Part shown: positions 1-8,518 of the stretch, one piece after another
Layout of the letters: the number at the start of each line of letters is the position of its first letter
Numbering within the stretch: position 1 is the stretch's first letter
From: an uncultured delta proteobacterium
Lineage (GTDB): Bacteria > Myxococcota_A > Polyangia > Polyangiales > Polyangiaceae
DNA length: 17,764 bases
Direction of reading: 5' to 3'
NCBI GenBank assembly: GCA_903858055.1
Contig: CAIOHM010000530.1
Coordinates: 1 to 17,764 of the forward strand
Translations under genes and position numbers: made by a program
The notes under the pieces: model-generated
Told to the model about the DNA's origin: nothing
Seen by the model: only the letters and a program-made list of their open reading frames with translations
The model's database searches: none

Positions 1-1113
1 CAGCACCATGAGCTCGTTCACGAACTCGGCTGGGTCGGTGTAAGCTGCAAAGGTTCCCGTCGCGAGTGCTCCCGCCGAGTCGTTTGCAAGGCTCGCCTGA
101 CACACGCGCGCGGTCTCCTGGAGCCGACCTCGAATGCGCTGGCAGAGAGCCCGATAAGGCGCGCCCTCGGTGCCGACGATCGCGTGCAATTCTTCTGAGC
201 CGCGGCGCATCGAGAGCTCTTCGCGAAGCGCGTCGATGTCGCGGGCATGGAGCTCGGCCGCGAGAACGCGCGCGCGCAAAATGGCTTCACGCGTCACCTC
301 GGGCACCACGAACGGATTGCCATCGCGGTCCCCACCCATCCACGTGCCAATGCGAATCGGCGCGGTCTCCGGCGGCAAACGACGGCCCACGGTGCGCAAG
401 AGCGCGTCGTCGAGGTCGCGCAGAAAGCGAGGTGCCGCCTCCCAGAGCACTTGCTCGATGAGCGCATGGCCCCCGCGGGCCTCGTCGACCGGCGTCGGCT
501 TTCGGCGGCGCAGATCGTCGGTGCGCCACCACGAGGCGATCTCGCGGCGCAGCGACTCGTGGTGCGCGCGGCGTTCGGCTGGGAGCTGGTCCGGGAGGTC
601 GCGCGCGGCGAGGATCCCTGCGATGCGGCGCTGCTTCGCCAGAATCGATCGTCGCGCGGCCTGCGTCGGGTGCGCGGTGAGGACGAGGTCCACGCGGAGG
701 CCCCGAAGGCACGCGAAGATCGCCTCTTTGCTCACGCCTTGCGCGCGCAGGCGCTGAAACGTGTCTTCGAAGGCACCGAGCGTGGGGCGACCCGGCTCGC
801 GCAAGAGGCGCTGCCGTCGCTGGCGCACGCGGTCGTGCTGCTCGGCGATGGTCGCGAGCGCGAGAAAGTGACCGAACGCGCGGGCGAGGGGCAGCATGCG
901 CGAGGTTTCGAGGCCCGCGAGCTTCGACCGGAGCTCCTCGGCCTTCGCGGGATCCCCGCGGCGGGCCTCTTTCGAGAGCGCGCGCACGTCTTCGACGAGG
1001 CGAAAGAGGTCGTCGCCCTCTTCTTCGCGAAGCGTCTGGCCGAGCAGGTCGCCGAGGGTGCGAACGTCGTCACGCAGAGCTTGCGTCGAGGGGGAAGCGG
1101 TCGATTCGGCCAT
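1..1113 (-). CDS. ppc: Phosphoenolpyruvate carboxylase, N-terminal part (runs off the left edge)
   Basis: Carboxylates phosphoenolpyruvate with bicarbonate to oxaloacetate, a cytosolic anaplerotic reaction feeding the TCA cycle. The frame is open from the ATG at 1113 down to base 1 (371 codons). Diagnostic signatures are LTAHPT at residues 145-150, carrying the catalytic His148; a PTPVDEARGG stretch; and GTWMGGDRDGNPFV near residues 256-269, the glycine-rich active-site loop. The family is usually about 880-930 residues, so roughly 60 percent, including the second catalytic signature and the allosteric C-terminus, lies outside the window. The start is chosen because the protein begins MAESTASPS just before the first conserved helix; no good Shine-Dalgarno sequence precedes it. 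The gene diverges from the cyclase gene across 227 bases. Identity is secure; regulation and completeness cannot be judged here. Confidence 0.96.
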   Translation of the reverse strand, partial: MAESTASPSTQALRDDVRTLGDLLGQTLREEEGDDLFRLVEDVRALSKEARRGDPAKAEELRSKLAGLETSRMLPLARAFGHFLALATIAEQHDRVRQRRQRLLREPGRPTLGAFEDTFQRLRAQGVSKEAIFACLRGLRVDLVLTAHPTQAARRSILAKQRRIAGILAARDLPDQLPAERRAHHESLRREIASWWRTDDLRRRKPTPVDEARGGHALIEQVLWEAAPRFLRDLDDALLRTVGRRLPPETAPIRIGTWMGGDRDGNPFVVPEVTREAILRARVLAAELHARDIDALREELSMRRGSEELHAIVGTEGAPYRALCQRIRGRLQETARVCQASLANDSAGALATGTFAAYTDPAEFVNELMVL

Positions 1114-1118
1114 GGCGC

Positions 1119-1197
1119 CACGGTTGCAGAAAGTTCACGCGCTGCAAAGGCGCTGCGCTTGGCCTCGGGCGCATCCAAGCGCAACCGTGAGCGTGAA
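1119..1197. promoter_or_regulatory. Interleaved inverted repeats in the ppc leader
   Basis: Two inverted repeats lie just upstream of the ppc start. CACGGTTGC (1119-1127) matches GCAACCGTG (1181-1189), and TTCACGC (1134-1140) matches GCGTGAA (1191-1197). The arms are in the order A-B-A'-B', so they cannot form two nested hairpins; as RNA they would make a pseudoknot-like fold, and as DNA they could be paired protein sites. The placement in the divergent ppc/cyclase control region suggests regulation, but no function is shown and chance is possible. Confidence 0.3.
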
Positions 1198-1229
1198 TCG
1201 AGGTGCTGCGCGCGTCCGAATAACCGCGC

Positions 1230-1235
1230 TAAGCT
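1230..1235 (+). promoter_or_regulatory. Candidate -10 element upstream of the cyclase gene
   Basis: TAAGCT fits a TAnnnT -10 pattern and lies 106 bases before the cyclase start. No convincing -35 box is seen 16-18 bases upstream. Transcription from it would begin near base 1242, where an ATG opens a 28-codon frame ending at 1329. Low confidence. Confidence 0.25.
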
Positions 1236-1340
1236 ACGCCGCATGAGGGCCAGGGGACACGAGATCGGGTCGGTTCCGAGGCTCCGTACGTTTCGTGGCG
1301 GGCGCGCGAGCCTCGCGACGGTGCGCTGACGAGGGGACCC

Positions 1341-4163
1341 ATGCGTGCGTCGGTTGGTCGAATCCAAGTAGAAGCCATCGCGCGTGCGGAGCGGCGCCTC
1401 GTCACCGTTCTCTTCGCGGATGTTTCGGGCTTCACGGCGCTCTGCGAGAACCTCGACGCGGAGGACGTCGCGCTCACGATGAACCGCGTGTTCGTCGAGC
1501 TCACCGACGTCATCGAGGCGCATGGCGGTGTCGTCGACAAATACCTCGGGGACGCGATCATGGCGCTCTTCGGTGCGCCACGCGCGTTCGGTGACGACGC
1601 AGAGCGCGCCGCGCGAGCGGGGTTGGCGATGATCGCGACGCTCGACCGTCTCGCCGTCGAGCTCGAGCCCACGCTCGGTCGCCGCCTCGCGATGCGCATC
1701 GGCATCAACACGGGGCTCGTCGTCGCGGGCATGCTCGGAGGCCGTGGCTACGAGCGCTACACCGTCATGGGCGACGCGGTGAACCTGGCGAGCCGCATGG
1801 AGAGCGCGAGCGCTCCGGGACGGCTCCTCGCTTCGGGCAACACGCTGCGTTTTCTCGCGGGGCGCTTCGCGGTCGAAGAGCGCGGTCTGATTCAGGTCAA
1901 AGGCAAGAGCGAGCCTGTGCGCGCGGCGTTCGTGCTCCGCGAAGAGCGCTCCGGTCTCGAGAGCCGCACCCACGTCGTCGAGGGCGTCGCGATCCCCTTC
2001 GTGGGCCGCGAGGACCTTCGGCGCGGCCTCGTCTCCCTCGCCGAAGCCGCGATCGGTCGCCCGCGTGCCGAGGGCATCGTCGTGCACGGCGCCAGTGGCG
2101 TCGGCAAGACGCGCCTCCTCGAGCACGTCGCGCGTGACCTCGAGAGCCGGGGGCACCGCGTGCTCATCGCCCACGACCGCACGGGCACGACGGAGCCGCT
2201 GAGCGGACTCGTCGAGAGCCTCGCCCGGAGCTTCTCCGAAGAAGCCGCCTCGCCCGAGACGCTGCTCGCGGCGATGGGGTTCGAGGCCGGGGACCCGATC
2301 GGAAGCCACAGCGCGGCGCTCGGGTGGCGCATTCTTGCGCGTGAGCACGCGGCGCCCATCGAGCGGAGCACGGTCAACTGGGGCCTCGCGGAGCTGCTCG
2401 CGGGCCTCGCGAAGACCTCGCCGCTCGTGATCGTCGTCGAAGATGCGCGCCACGGAGATAGGGCCTTCGTCGATCTCTTGGACTCGCTCCGCTCGCGCAG
2501 CGCTCCGGTCGTCTTCTTCTTCGACGTGGAGACGACGGCGGGCGGACAAGCGGCGGTCGATCGCCTGACGCTCCTCGAGAACGTGACCGCCATGGAGGTG
2601 AAGCCCCTCACGCGCGAGTCCGTGCGCGAAGCGGTGAGGGAGCTGCTCGCAAACGTCGTGCTCGCAGACGTCGACCTCGTCGATCGCTGCGTGGCGCTGA
2701 GCGAGGGTTTTCCCTTCTTTGCCGTCGAGTACCTCCGCATGCTCTTCGCCCTCGGCGTCCTCGCCGTGAACGCCGCAGACGGCCGCTGGGTGCTCGTTCG
2801 CGAGCGCCTCACGGAGGAAGCGCTCCCGGCGACGGTGCAGCTCGCGCTTCAAGCCGAGATCGACCACCTCCCGCCGGTCGCAAAGAGCTACGTGCAGACC
2901 GCATGCATCGGCGACGGTTCCTTTTGGCGCCGCGCGGTGTCGGAGATTCTTCAGCGGCTCGGCTTTGGTTCCGAGGAGATCGATCAGGCAGAACGCGACC
3001 TCGTGCGCCTCGGCATCGTTCAGGATCTGGGTTCGGGAGAGCTTACGTTTCGGAGCGGGCGCTTTCATCGCGCGGCCTACGAGGGGCAGCTCGTCCGCAC
3101 GCGCCGCGAAGCTCACCGCCGCGTGGCTCAAGTGCTCGAGCGCATGCCGGAAATGGCCGCTCGCCCCATGGCCGTCGCCGAGCAGTTCCTCGCGAGCGAG
3201 GTCCCGGGTCGTGCCGTGCCACACCTCCTCGAGGCGTTCGCGGGGGCCATCGTTCGCTACGACCTCGAGGGGGCGAAGCTTGCGCGCGCGCGTTTCGAAG
3301 AGCTCGCGGTGAGCGCGCCTGAAGCGATGGCCGCAGTCGATCGCGTCACCGGGCTCGCCCGTTCGGCCGAGCTCGCGCACATGACGGGGAACCTCGACGA
3401 GAGCCTCACCCTTGCGTCGCAGGTGGAGGGTCTTCGTTTCGAGGCCGCTTCGCGCGACGAGTCCGCAGCCTTCATGCGGGCGCGATGCATCGCGCTGTCG
3501 GCGGGTTCGCGCGCGTCGCTCCTCCGCGGTGAATTCGCCGTTTGCCGCGATTGGTGCGAGCGAAGCTACGCCGCGACGCTCGAGGCGGGCGCTCATGCCG
3601 AGGGGGAGTCGATGCTTCTCGACGCGCTCGCGAGCCTCGCGAACGTCGCGCACAAGCAAAAGCTGTACGACGAAGCGCTCGAGTTTCTCGCGAACGGCCG
3701 CGCGCGGGCCGCTCAGCTCGAGCCCTGGGGCGATGCCGTCGCGATCGTGATGGCGCGCTACGCTGACACCGAGGGCCTCGTGCACCTCGCACGGAAAGAC
3801 TATGCGGCGGCGCTGCGATGCTTCGACGAGTCGCACCAGCTCCGCATGGGCCGCGGCAACCCGCTGCTCATGTCGGTCTCGAAGGGCAATGCGGCCATCG
3901 CGCACCACGGGCTCGGCCGCACCGACGAGGCGATCCGCTCCTTCGAGGAGGTCCTCGCGCTTCGTCGCACGCTCGGCGATCCGGGCCGCATCGCGATCAC
4001 CCTGCTCAACCTCGCCGAGCTCACGTTGCTCGTCGGTCGCCGGGAGGCGGCGCGCGCTCACCTCAACGAGGTCGGCGCGATCATCGAGAGGCTGGACCTC
4101 CGCGAGTACCGCGCGGTGCACGCCGAGCTGACGGCTTCGCTCGCGCGCGCTTCAGAAGCGTAG
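1341..4163 (+). CDS. Class IIIb-type adenylyl cyclase fused to an AAA/STAND ATPase and TPR region
   Basis: Predicted to make cAMP from ATP in a multidomain cytosolic sensor of 940 residues. The N-terminal cyclase domain (about 15-200) has both metal aspartates (D27 in LFADVSGFT, D71 in KYLGDAIMALF), base-recognition K67 and T141, and transition-state N148 and R152, so one homodimer should be catalytically complete. Lys with Thr rather than Asp is the class IIIb signature, a group with bicarbonate-stimulated members. A second module begins near residue 219 (PFVGRE) with Walker A GASGVGKT (250-257) and a Walker B-like VIVVED (363-368). The C-terminal third (about 640-940) is helical with TPR-like repeats. 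No signal peptide or membrane segment is seen. GAGGGG at 1331-1336 is a well-placed ribosome site. The domain order resembles mammalian soluble cyclase, but with a single cyclase domain. The 3' end overlaps the facing acyl-CoA synthetase gene by 12 bases. The upstream signal is unknown. Confidence 0.93.
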   Translation: MRASVGRIQVEAIARAERRLVTVLFADVSGFTALCENLDAEDVALTMNRVFVELTDVIEAHGGVVDKYLGDAIMALFGAPRAFGDDAERAARAGLAMIATLDRLAVELEPTLGRRLAMRIGINTGLVVAGMLGGRGYERYTVMGDAVNLASRMESASAPGRLLASGNTLRFLAGRFAVEERGLIQVKGKSEPVRAAFVLREERSGLESRTHVVEGVAIPFVGREDLRRGLVSLAEAAIGRPRAEGIVVHGASGVGKTRLLEHVARDLESRGHRVLIAHDRTGTTEPLSGLVESLARSFSEEAASPETLLAAMGFEAGDPIGSHSAALGWRILAREHAAPIERSTVNWGLAELLAGLAKTSPLVIVVEDARHGDRAFVDLLDSLRSRSAPVVFFFDVETTAGGQAAVDRLTLLENVTAMEVKPLTRESVREAVRELLANVVLADVDLVDRCVALSEGFPFFAVEYLRMLFALGVLAVNAADGRWVLVRERLTEEALPATVQLALQAEIDHLPPVAKSYVQTACIGDGSFWRRAVSEILQRLGFGSEEIDQAERDLVRLGIVQDLGSGELTFRSGRFHRAAYEGQLVRTRREAHRRVAQVLERMPEMAARPMAVAEQFLASEVPGRAVPHLLEAFAGAIVRYDLEGAKLARARFEELAVSAPEAMAAVDRVTGLARSAELAHMTGNLDESLTLASQVEGLRFEAASRDESAAFMRARCIALSAGSRASLLRGEFAVCRDWCERSYAATLEAGAHAEGESMLLDALASLANVAHKQKLYDEALEFLANGRARAAQLEPWGDAVAIVMARYADTEGLVHLARKDYAAALRCFDESHQLRMGRGNPLLMSVSKGNAAIAHHGLGRTDEAIRSFEEVLALRRTLGDPGRIAITLLNLAELTLLVGRREAARAHLNEVGAIIERLDLREYRAVHAELTASLARASEA

Positions 4164-5921
4164 CATGCCGACTTCGATGGCCTCGTACGTGTACTCGTCG
4201 AGCGCCTCGTAGGTCATCAAGACGTCGTTTCGCACGAAGAGCGGCTCGTTCACGAGCTTCGGGTCGTAGCCCTGCTTCTTGAGCTCGCTCTTCACGAACT
4301 TGAAGGTGCCCGTGAGGTCCATGTCCTTCTTCACCCGCAAGAACGCGGGCCGCGCGTAGGCCGGGAGCTTCTCCTCGACGAAGCGGTAGAAGGCGTCGCG
4401 ATCGAAGTCGCCGCCTTCGTCGTGGCTAAGCGCCGCCATCCCCACGCGGCCGTCGGCGTTCGGAACCTGCACGCCGTACACGTTCGCGAGGCGCATGCCG
4501 GGGAACGAGGTGAGCACCTCGCCGACCTCGTTCGTCGACACGTTCTCGCCCTTCCAGCGGTACGTGTCGCCGATGCGGTCGACGAAGTAGTAGTTGCCCG
4601 CCTCGTCTTGCTTGAGCAGGTCGCCGGTGCGGAAGTACGAGTCGCCCTTCTCGAAGACGTCGAAGAGGAGCTTCTTCTTGGACTCTTTCTCGTCGGAGTA
4701 GCCAAGGAACGGCGTGGTCGCCTTGATCTTCCCGAGGAGCTCGCCGGATTCGCCGCTCTTGCACACGATCGCGAAGCCGTTCTCGTCGCGGACGATCTCC
4801 TCCTGCTCGACGTCGAAGCGCGCGAGCACGAGGTTGTTCGAAGACTTCAAGATGATGCGACCGACGGACCCGTGCGCGCCGTCGAGGTTGAGCGTGAAGG
4901 CGTTGCCTTCGGTGGCGGCGTAAAACTCGCGGATGTTCGCGATGTTGAACCGCTCCTTCACGAGATCCCAGATGTCGGGGCGCAGCCCGTTGCCGAGGCA
5001 GCGCGTCACCTTGTGCGCGCGATCGAAGGGGGTCTCGGGCGAGTTCACGAGGTAGCGGAGCACTTCGCCGATGTAGACGAAGGCGGTCGCACCGAAGCGC
5101 ACGCAGTCTTCCCAGAAGCGGCGAACCGACAGCTTGCGTGCGATGGCGAAGCTCGCGCCGTTGACGAGCGCCGAGCCGAAGGCGATGAGGAGCCCGTTCG
5201 AGTGGTAGAGCGGCAGCGCGCAATACACGGTGTCGGTGCTGCGGATGTTCATGCCGTACCAGCCCATGCCGATGCCCGCGGAGGCGAAGCGGAGGTGGTT
5301 GATCTTCGCAGCCTTGGGCAGGCCCGTCGTGCCGGACGTGAAGATGTAGCAAAGCATGTCCGTGCTTCGCAGTTTGATCTTCGGGGGCGATTCGGTGGGG
5401 AGGCCCGTGAGCATCGGCTCGATCGGCTGCCAGCCCTCGGGCGGGTTGGGTAGTTGCTCCCAACGCGTGTCGTAGAAGACGCGATCGGCCGCGAGCACGG
5501 GCTCGATCGCCATGGCCGCTGCGAACGCTTCCGCGCACTCGGTCCCGACGACCGCGAGCTTCGCTTGCGAGATCTTCACCGAGTGGACGAGCTGGCGATC
5601 ACGGAGGTTCGTGTTGATGTTCGAGACGACGGCGCCGATCTTGCCCACCGCGACGAAGGTCTCGATGAACTCGGGACGGTTCTCCATCATGAGGACGATC
5701 GCGTCGCCCTTCTTCAAGCCCTGCGCGAGCAGCCAATGGGCGCGGCGGTTCGAGCGCTCGTGGAACTCGCGGAACGTCTGCGTCTCGTCTTCGAATTGCA
5801 CGAACGTGCGATCGGCCCACTCCGCAGCCGCAGCTTCGCAATAGCCACCAACCGTCTTGCGCTTGAACGCAAGCAGGGAGATGTACTTCATCATCAGCTG
5901 CAGGTAGCGAAGCTTGGCCAA
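4152..5921 (-). CDS. FATP-type long-chain acyl-CoA synthetase (AMP-binding enzyme)
   Basis: Activates long-chain fatty acids to acyl-CoA via an acyl-adenylate, coupling uptake to metabolism. The protein has 589 residues, usual for the fatty-acid transport protein / very-long-chain synthetase branch. Motifs in order are YIFTSGTTGLPKA (192-204, phosphate loop), FYAATEGN (333-340), YFRTGD (429-434), DRIGDTYRWKGEN (448-460, FATP signature) and a C-terminal GTFKF carrying the likely catalytic K541. The start is TTG at 5921, preceded by AAGGA about 4 bases upstream; the next in-frame candidates are the ATGs at residues 10-11, which would remove the first short helix. The gap of 156 bases to the upstream GH31 gene, read in the same direction, holds no clear terminator or promoter, so cotranscription is undecided. 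The 3' end overlaps the convergent cyclase gene. Substrate chain length cannot be read from the sequence. Confidence 0.93.
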   Translation of the reverse strand: MAKLRYLQLMMKYISLLAFKRKTVGGYCEAAAAEWADRTFVQFEDETQTFREFHERSNRRAHWLLAQGLKKGDAIVLMMENRPEFIETFVAVGKIGAVVSNINTNLRDRQLVHSVKISQAKLAVVGTECAEAFAAAMAIEPVLAADRVFYDTRWEQLPNPPEGWQPIEPMLTGLPTESPPKIKLRSTDMLCYIFTSGTTGLPKAAKINHLRFASAGIGMGWYGMNIRSTDTVYCALPLYHSNGLLIAFGSALVNGASFAIARKLSVRRFWEDCVRFGATAFVYIGEVLRYLVNSPETPFDRAHKVTRCLGNGLRPDIWDLVKERFNIANIREFYAATEGNAFTLNLDGAHGSVGRIILKSSNNLVLARFDVEQEEIVRDENGFAIVCKSGESGELLGKIKATTPFLGYSDEKESKKKLLFDVFEKGDSYFRTGDLLKQDEAGNYYFVDRIGDTYRWKGENVSTNEVGEVLTSFPGMRLANVYGVQVPNADGRVGMAALSHDEGGDFDRDAFYRFVEEKLPAYARPAFLRVKKDMDLTGTFKFVKSELKKQGYDPKLVNEPLFVRNDVLMTYEALDEYTYEAIEVGMLRF

Positions 5922-6077
5922 TCGTTCCTTCGGAGAAGAGGCGGCGTTGCGGCCACCGATTCTTGGAATTTGAACGATCTGCGCTCACGAGAGCAACGTT
6001 CTGGCTTCGCAGCGAAAAGGTTTCTGAGGCATCGCGAAGTGCTTATGAATGCACGTCACGATGCGTATGCGACGCGC

Positions 6078-8492
6078 TCAGGGGACATTCACCCCAAAGC
6101 TCGCGAGACGCTGACGCAGCGTCGCGATGCCGGTCCAATCGGATCGGTAAAACACCGCCGGCTGTCCAATCGGCGCTTGAACGGTGACGGTTGAGCTGTT
6201 GGCGACGGAGCCGTACGCGCGGCCCGACCAGAGGTGCACCCACACGCCCTTCGGCAGCACGACGTCGCGGTCGTACGAGCACCCGAGAGGATTCAGGCAC
6301 TTGGCGAGCTGCGGCGCCACGAGGATGGACCGGCCGAGCAGGAACTCGTCGTCGACCTCGAGGAGGGATGCGTCGTCGCCGTGGTGGAAGGCGAGGTGAC
6401 GCACGAGGGGCCAGCCGCGCGTCTTCGCGTCTTCGGCGAGCTCGGCGCGGTACGGCGCGAGCGCGGCGTAAACCTTGGAAAAGCGAGCGGCTTGATCGAT
6501 GGTGCCGTCGTCGTCGTAGACCTGCGCGTTCGCGGCCGGCGCGTTCCCTTCGTGGGTGCGCAGGAGCGCCGTGAAGGCCGAGAGCTCGATCCACCGGAGG
6601 AGAAGCTCACGCTCGCGCGAGTAGCCGAGCCCGAAGCGCGAGAGGGCCGTGTAGCCGCCGATGTCCGAGTGCACGTAGGCGACGCCGCTGAGGCCGGCGT
6701 TGATGAGGCCGTGCAGCGCGCTCGTCATGCCGTCGTACTTGTCCCAGGTCGTCAACTGGTCGCCCTCCCAGAGGAGCATCGAGGTGCCCGGCGTCTTGGT
6801 GTGGCCCGATCGGTTGAAGACGAGGATGTCTCCCGTGCGCCCCGCCTCGGCGATGGCCTCGCGCTGCAGCCGCGCCCAGTCCTCCGGGTAGCGGTTGTGG
6901 TAGCTCGCCGCGGATTCGCCCGAAGCGAGGACCGCGTCGAAGGGCAGGGCCTCGGCGAAGTCCGCCATCCACCCCGAGCAGCCGCCGCGCGTGATCATCT
7001 CGTCCTTGATGACCGCCTTCATCCATGTGCGCGTCTCCGGTCGCGTGAGGTCCACGAGCCCGACGTCGAAGGCCGTGAGCGGAAAGATGTAGTCTTCACC
7101 GTTCGCGCGCTTGACGAAGTGGCGCCCGCTCTTCGCCTCTTGGAAGAGGTTGCGGCGCACGGTCCCGTACTCCGCGGGCACGTCGCGGAGCATCGGGTTG
7201 ATGTAACAGAGCGTGCGCATGCCCTGGCTCTGCGCCCAGCTCACGAACGGCGTCCACCCGGGGTGCGCGTTCGGGTCTTGAACCCAATTCCAGAGCACCT
7301 GTTCGCCGACGAAGGTCGTGACCTTGCCGGACCACGTTTGGTTCCACACGCCGGCAATGCGCACGCCGCGCGCGAGCATGCGCTCGAGGAGCGTCTTCGA
7401 AGCATCGAGCGGGCGCGCGAGGGCGACGATGAGCCCGTCGTTCGACCACGCGGGCAGGGGAGCCATGCGGCCCGTGAACTCGGTGAGGCGCTCGGTCAGC
7501 TCGGGGAGCGACGTGCCGTAGAGCACGCGCCCGCTCGCGGAGGACGCGTACTCGCGGAGCTCGAAGCTCGTGCTTCCGGTGAGGTCGAACATCGCGACCG
7601 CGGAGTCGTCGAAGACGAAGGAGCGGTTGGTGCTCGTGACGAGGTGAGACGAGGGCGCGTAGGTGCTGCCTTCGTCTCCGGCGGAGCCCTGCGACGCGAG
7701 GTTCACGGCACCCGAGATGGGCTGGTGTCCGCGGCCGACACCGCCCTCCTGCGCGACGATCGGGATGACGCGCCCGCGGAGGTTGAGTGTATCATGCACG
7801 AATTGCTCGCCTGCGCCCCAGAGCTTCTCGGTCGACGGGCTCGCGACGCGCACGCCCCAGCCCTTGATCGTCGCGTCGCTCGAGGAGACGCGGAAGGTGA
7901 GGTGCCCGCGCCGCTCCTCGCAGAGGCGGAGCTCGAAGCGCGTGTTTGCGCATGCCGCGTCGGCAAACGAGCCGCGAACGACGGCGAGTGTCCCGTTCGC
8001 ACGCACGTCGTCGAAGCGAGGCGATTCGCAGCGGCTCGCGAGATCCTCGGTGATCTTGAATGACCCTTGGTGCTCCTCGCCGGTGAACTCCGTGCGGAAG
8101 GCGCGCAGCGCTCCCACGCCCATGGGCGAAGACCAGAGGGGCCGCGAGGGCTCCGCGGCGTGGTGGACCTCGAGGCTCCCGCTCGCACCGAGCGTGACGC
8201 GGAAATCACCGAGCGCCCGCGTGCGACCGTCGGCCGCGGTCTCCGTTGCGCCGGGGAGCCGCGTGTCGTCGCAGGGGTCGACCGGCGCGGCATCGGCCGT
8301 GGTTGCATCGGTCGTGGCCCCATCTTCGCGAGGCGGCGCGGCGTCGAGCGCCTGCGCGTCGCCTTCGACGGAAGCGTCGACGGGTCCGTTCGCCGGCGAA
8401 GTTTCGGAGCCGCACGCGGGCGCGAGGGCGAGCGCGAGGAGCGCGGGGGAGGCGAGGGTAACGATCGGGAATCGCTTGGCAAACCGGCGCAT
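6078..8492 (-). CDS. GH31 alpha-glycosidase lipoprotein, YihQ (sulfoquinovosidase)-like
   Basis: A secreted retaining alpha-glycosidase of 804 residues. Residues 1-27 form a lipoprotein signal (basic MRRFAKR, hydrophobic core, lipobox ending APAC with lipidated C27). Gly at +2 suggests outer-membrane sorting by the E. coli rule. An Asp/Ala/Thr/Pro-rich linker (about 30-80) follows, then the GH31 beta-sandwich and barrel. The nucleophile is D511 (GWMADF) and the acid/base D578 (LWEGDQ); H647 lies in RTHEGN. The match to E. coli YihQ, recalled from memory, is strong over residues 380-785, including HSDIGGY and APIGQPAVFYRSD. Of the YihQ sulfonate contacts Q288, R301, W304 and H537, the aligned residues are Q385, Q398, W401 and H647, so the key Arg is lost and another substrate is likely. 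The start at 8492 is supported by AAAGGA seven bases upstream and the signal peptide; the frame is open further upstream but that extension has no protein-like character. Confidence 0.92.
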   Translation of the reverse strand: MRRFAKRFPIVTLASPALLALALAPACGSETSPANGPVDASVEGDAQALDAAPPREDGATTDATTADAAPVDPCDDTRLPGATETAADGRTRALGDFRVTLGASGSLEVHHAAEPSRPLWSSPMGVGALRAFRTEFTGEEHQGSFKITEDLASRCESPRFDDVRANGTLAVVRGSFADAACANTRFELRLCEERRGHLTFRVSSSDATIKGWGVRVASPSTEKLWGAGEQFVHDTLNLRGRVIPIVAQEGGVGRGHQPISGAVNLASQGSAGDEGSTYAPSSHLVTSTNRSFVFDDSAVAMFDLTGSTSFELREYASSASGRVLYGTSLPELTERLTEFTGRMAPLPAWSNDGLIVALARPLDASKTLLERMLARGVRIAGVWNQTWSGKVTTFVGEQVLWNWVQDPNAHPGWTPFVSWAQSQGMRTLCYINPMLRDVPAEYGTVRRNLFQEAKSGRHFVKRANGEDYIFPLTAFDVGLVDLTRPETRTWMKAVIKDEMITRGGCSGWMADFAEALPFDAVLASGESAASYHNRYPEDWARLQREAIAEAGRTGDILVFNRSGHTKTPGTSMLLWEGDQLTTWDKYDGMTSALHGLINAGLSGVAYVHSDIGGYTALSRFGLGYSRERELLLRWIELSAFTALLRTHEGNAPAANAQVYDDDGTIDQAARFSKVYAALAPYRAELAEDAKTRGWPLVRHLAFHHGDDASLLEVDDEFLLGRSILVAPQLAKCLNPLGCSYDRDVVLPKGVWVHLWSGRAYGSVANSSTVTVQAPIGQPAVFYRSDWTGIATLRQRLASFGVNVP

Positions 8493-8518
8493 GACACAGT
8501 CCTTTTCGATGGCCCGTG

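Noticed and set aside
247..1329. Plus-strand open frame of 360 codons over the ppc region
   Set aside because: It is antisense to clear PEP carboxylase motifs and has no family character; only its last 28 codons are considered, as a possible leader ORF.
732..4121. Very long minus-strand open frame (about 1129 codons) antisense to the cyclase gene
   Set aside because: It mirrors the codon bias of the real plus-strand gene, has an Arg/Glu/Ala/His-rich composition with no domain, and also crosses the ppc start. It is a high-GC shadow.
5922..6077. Promoter or terminator between the GH31 and acyl-CoA synthetase genes
   Set aside because: Only a weak TTGCTC / TCAAAT pair and scattered 4-6 base stems are found; nothing convincing for either role.
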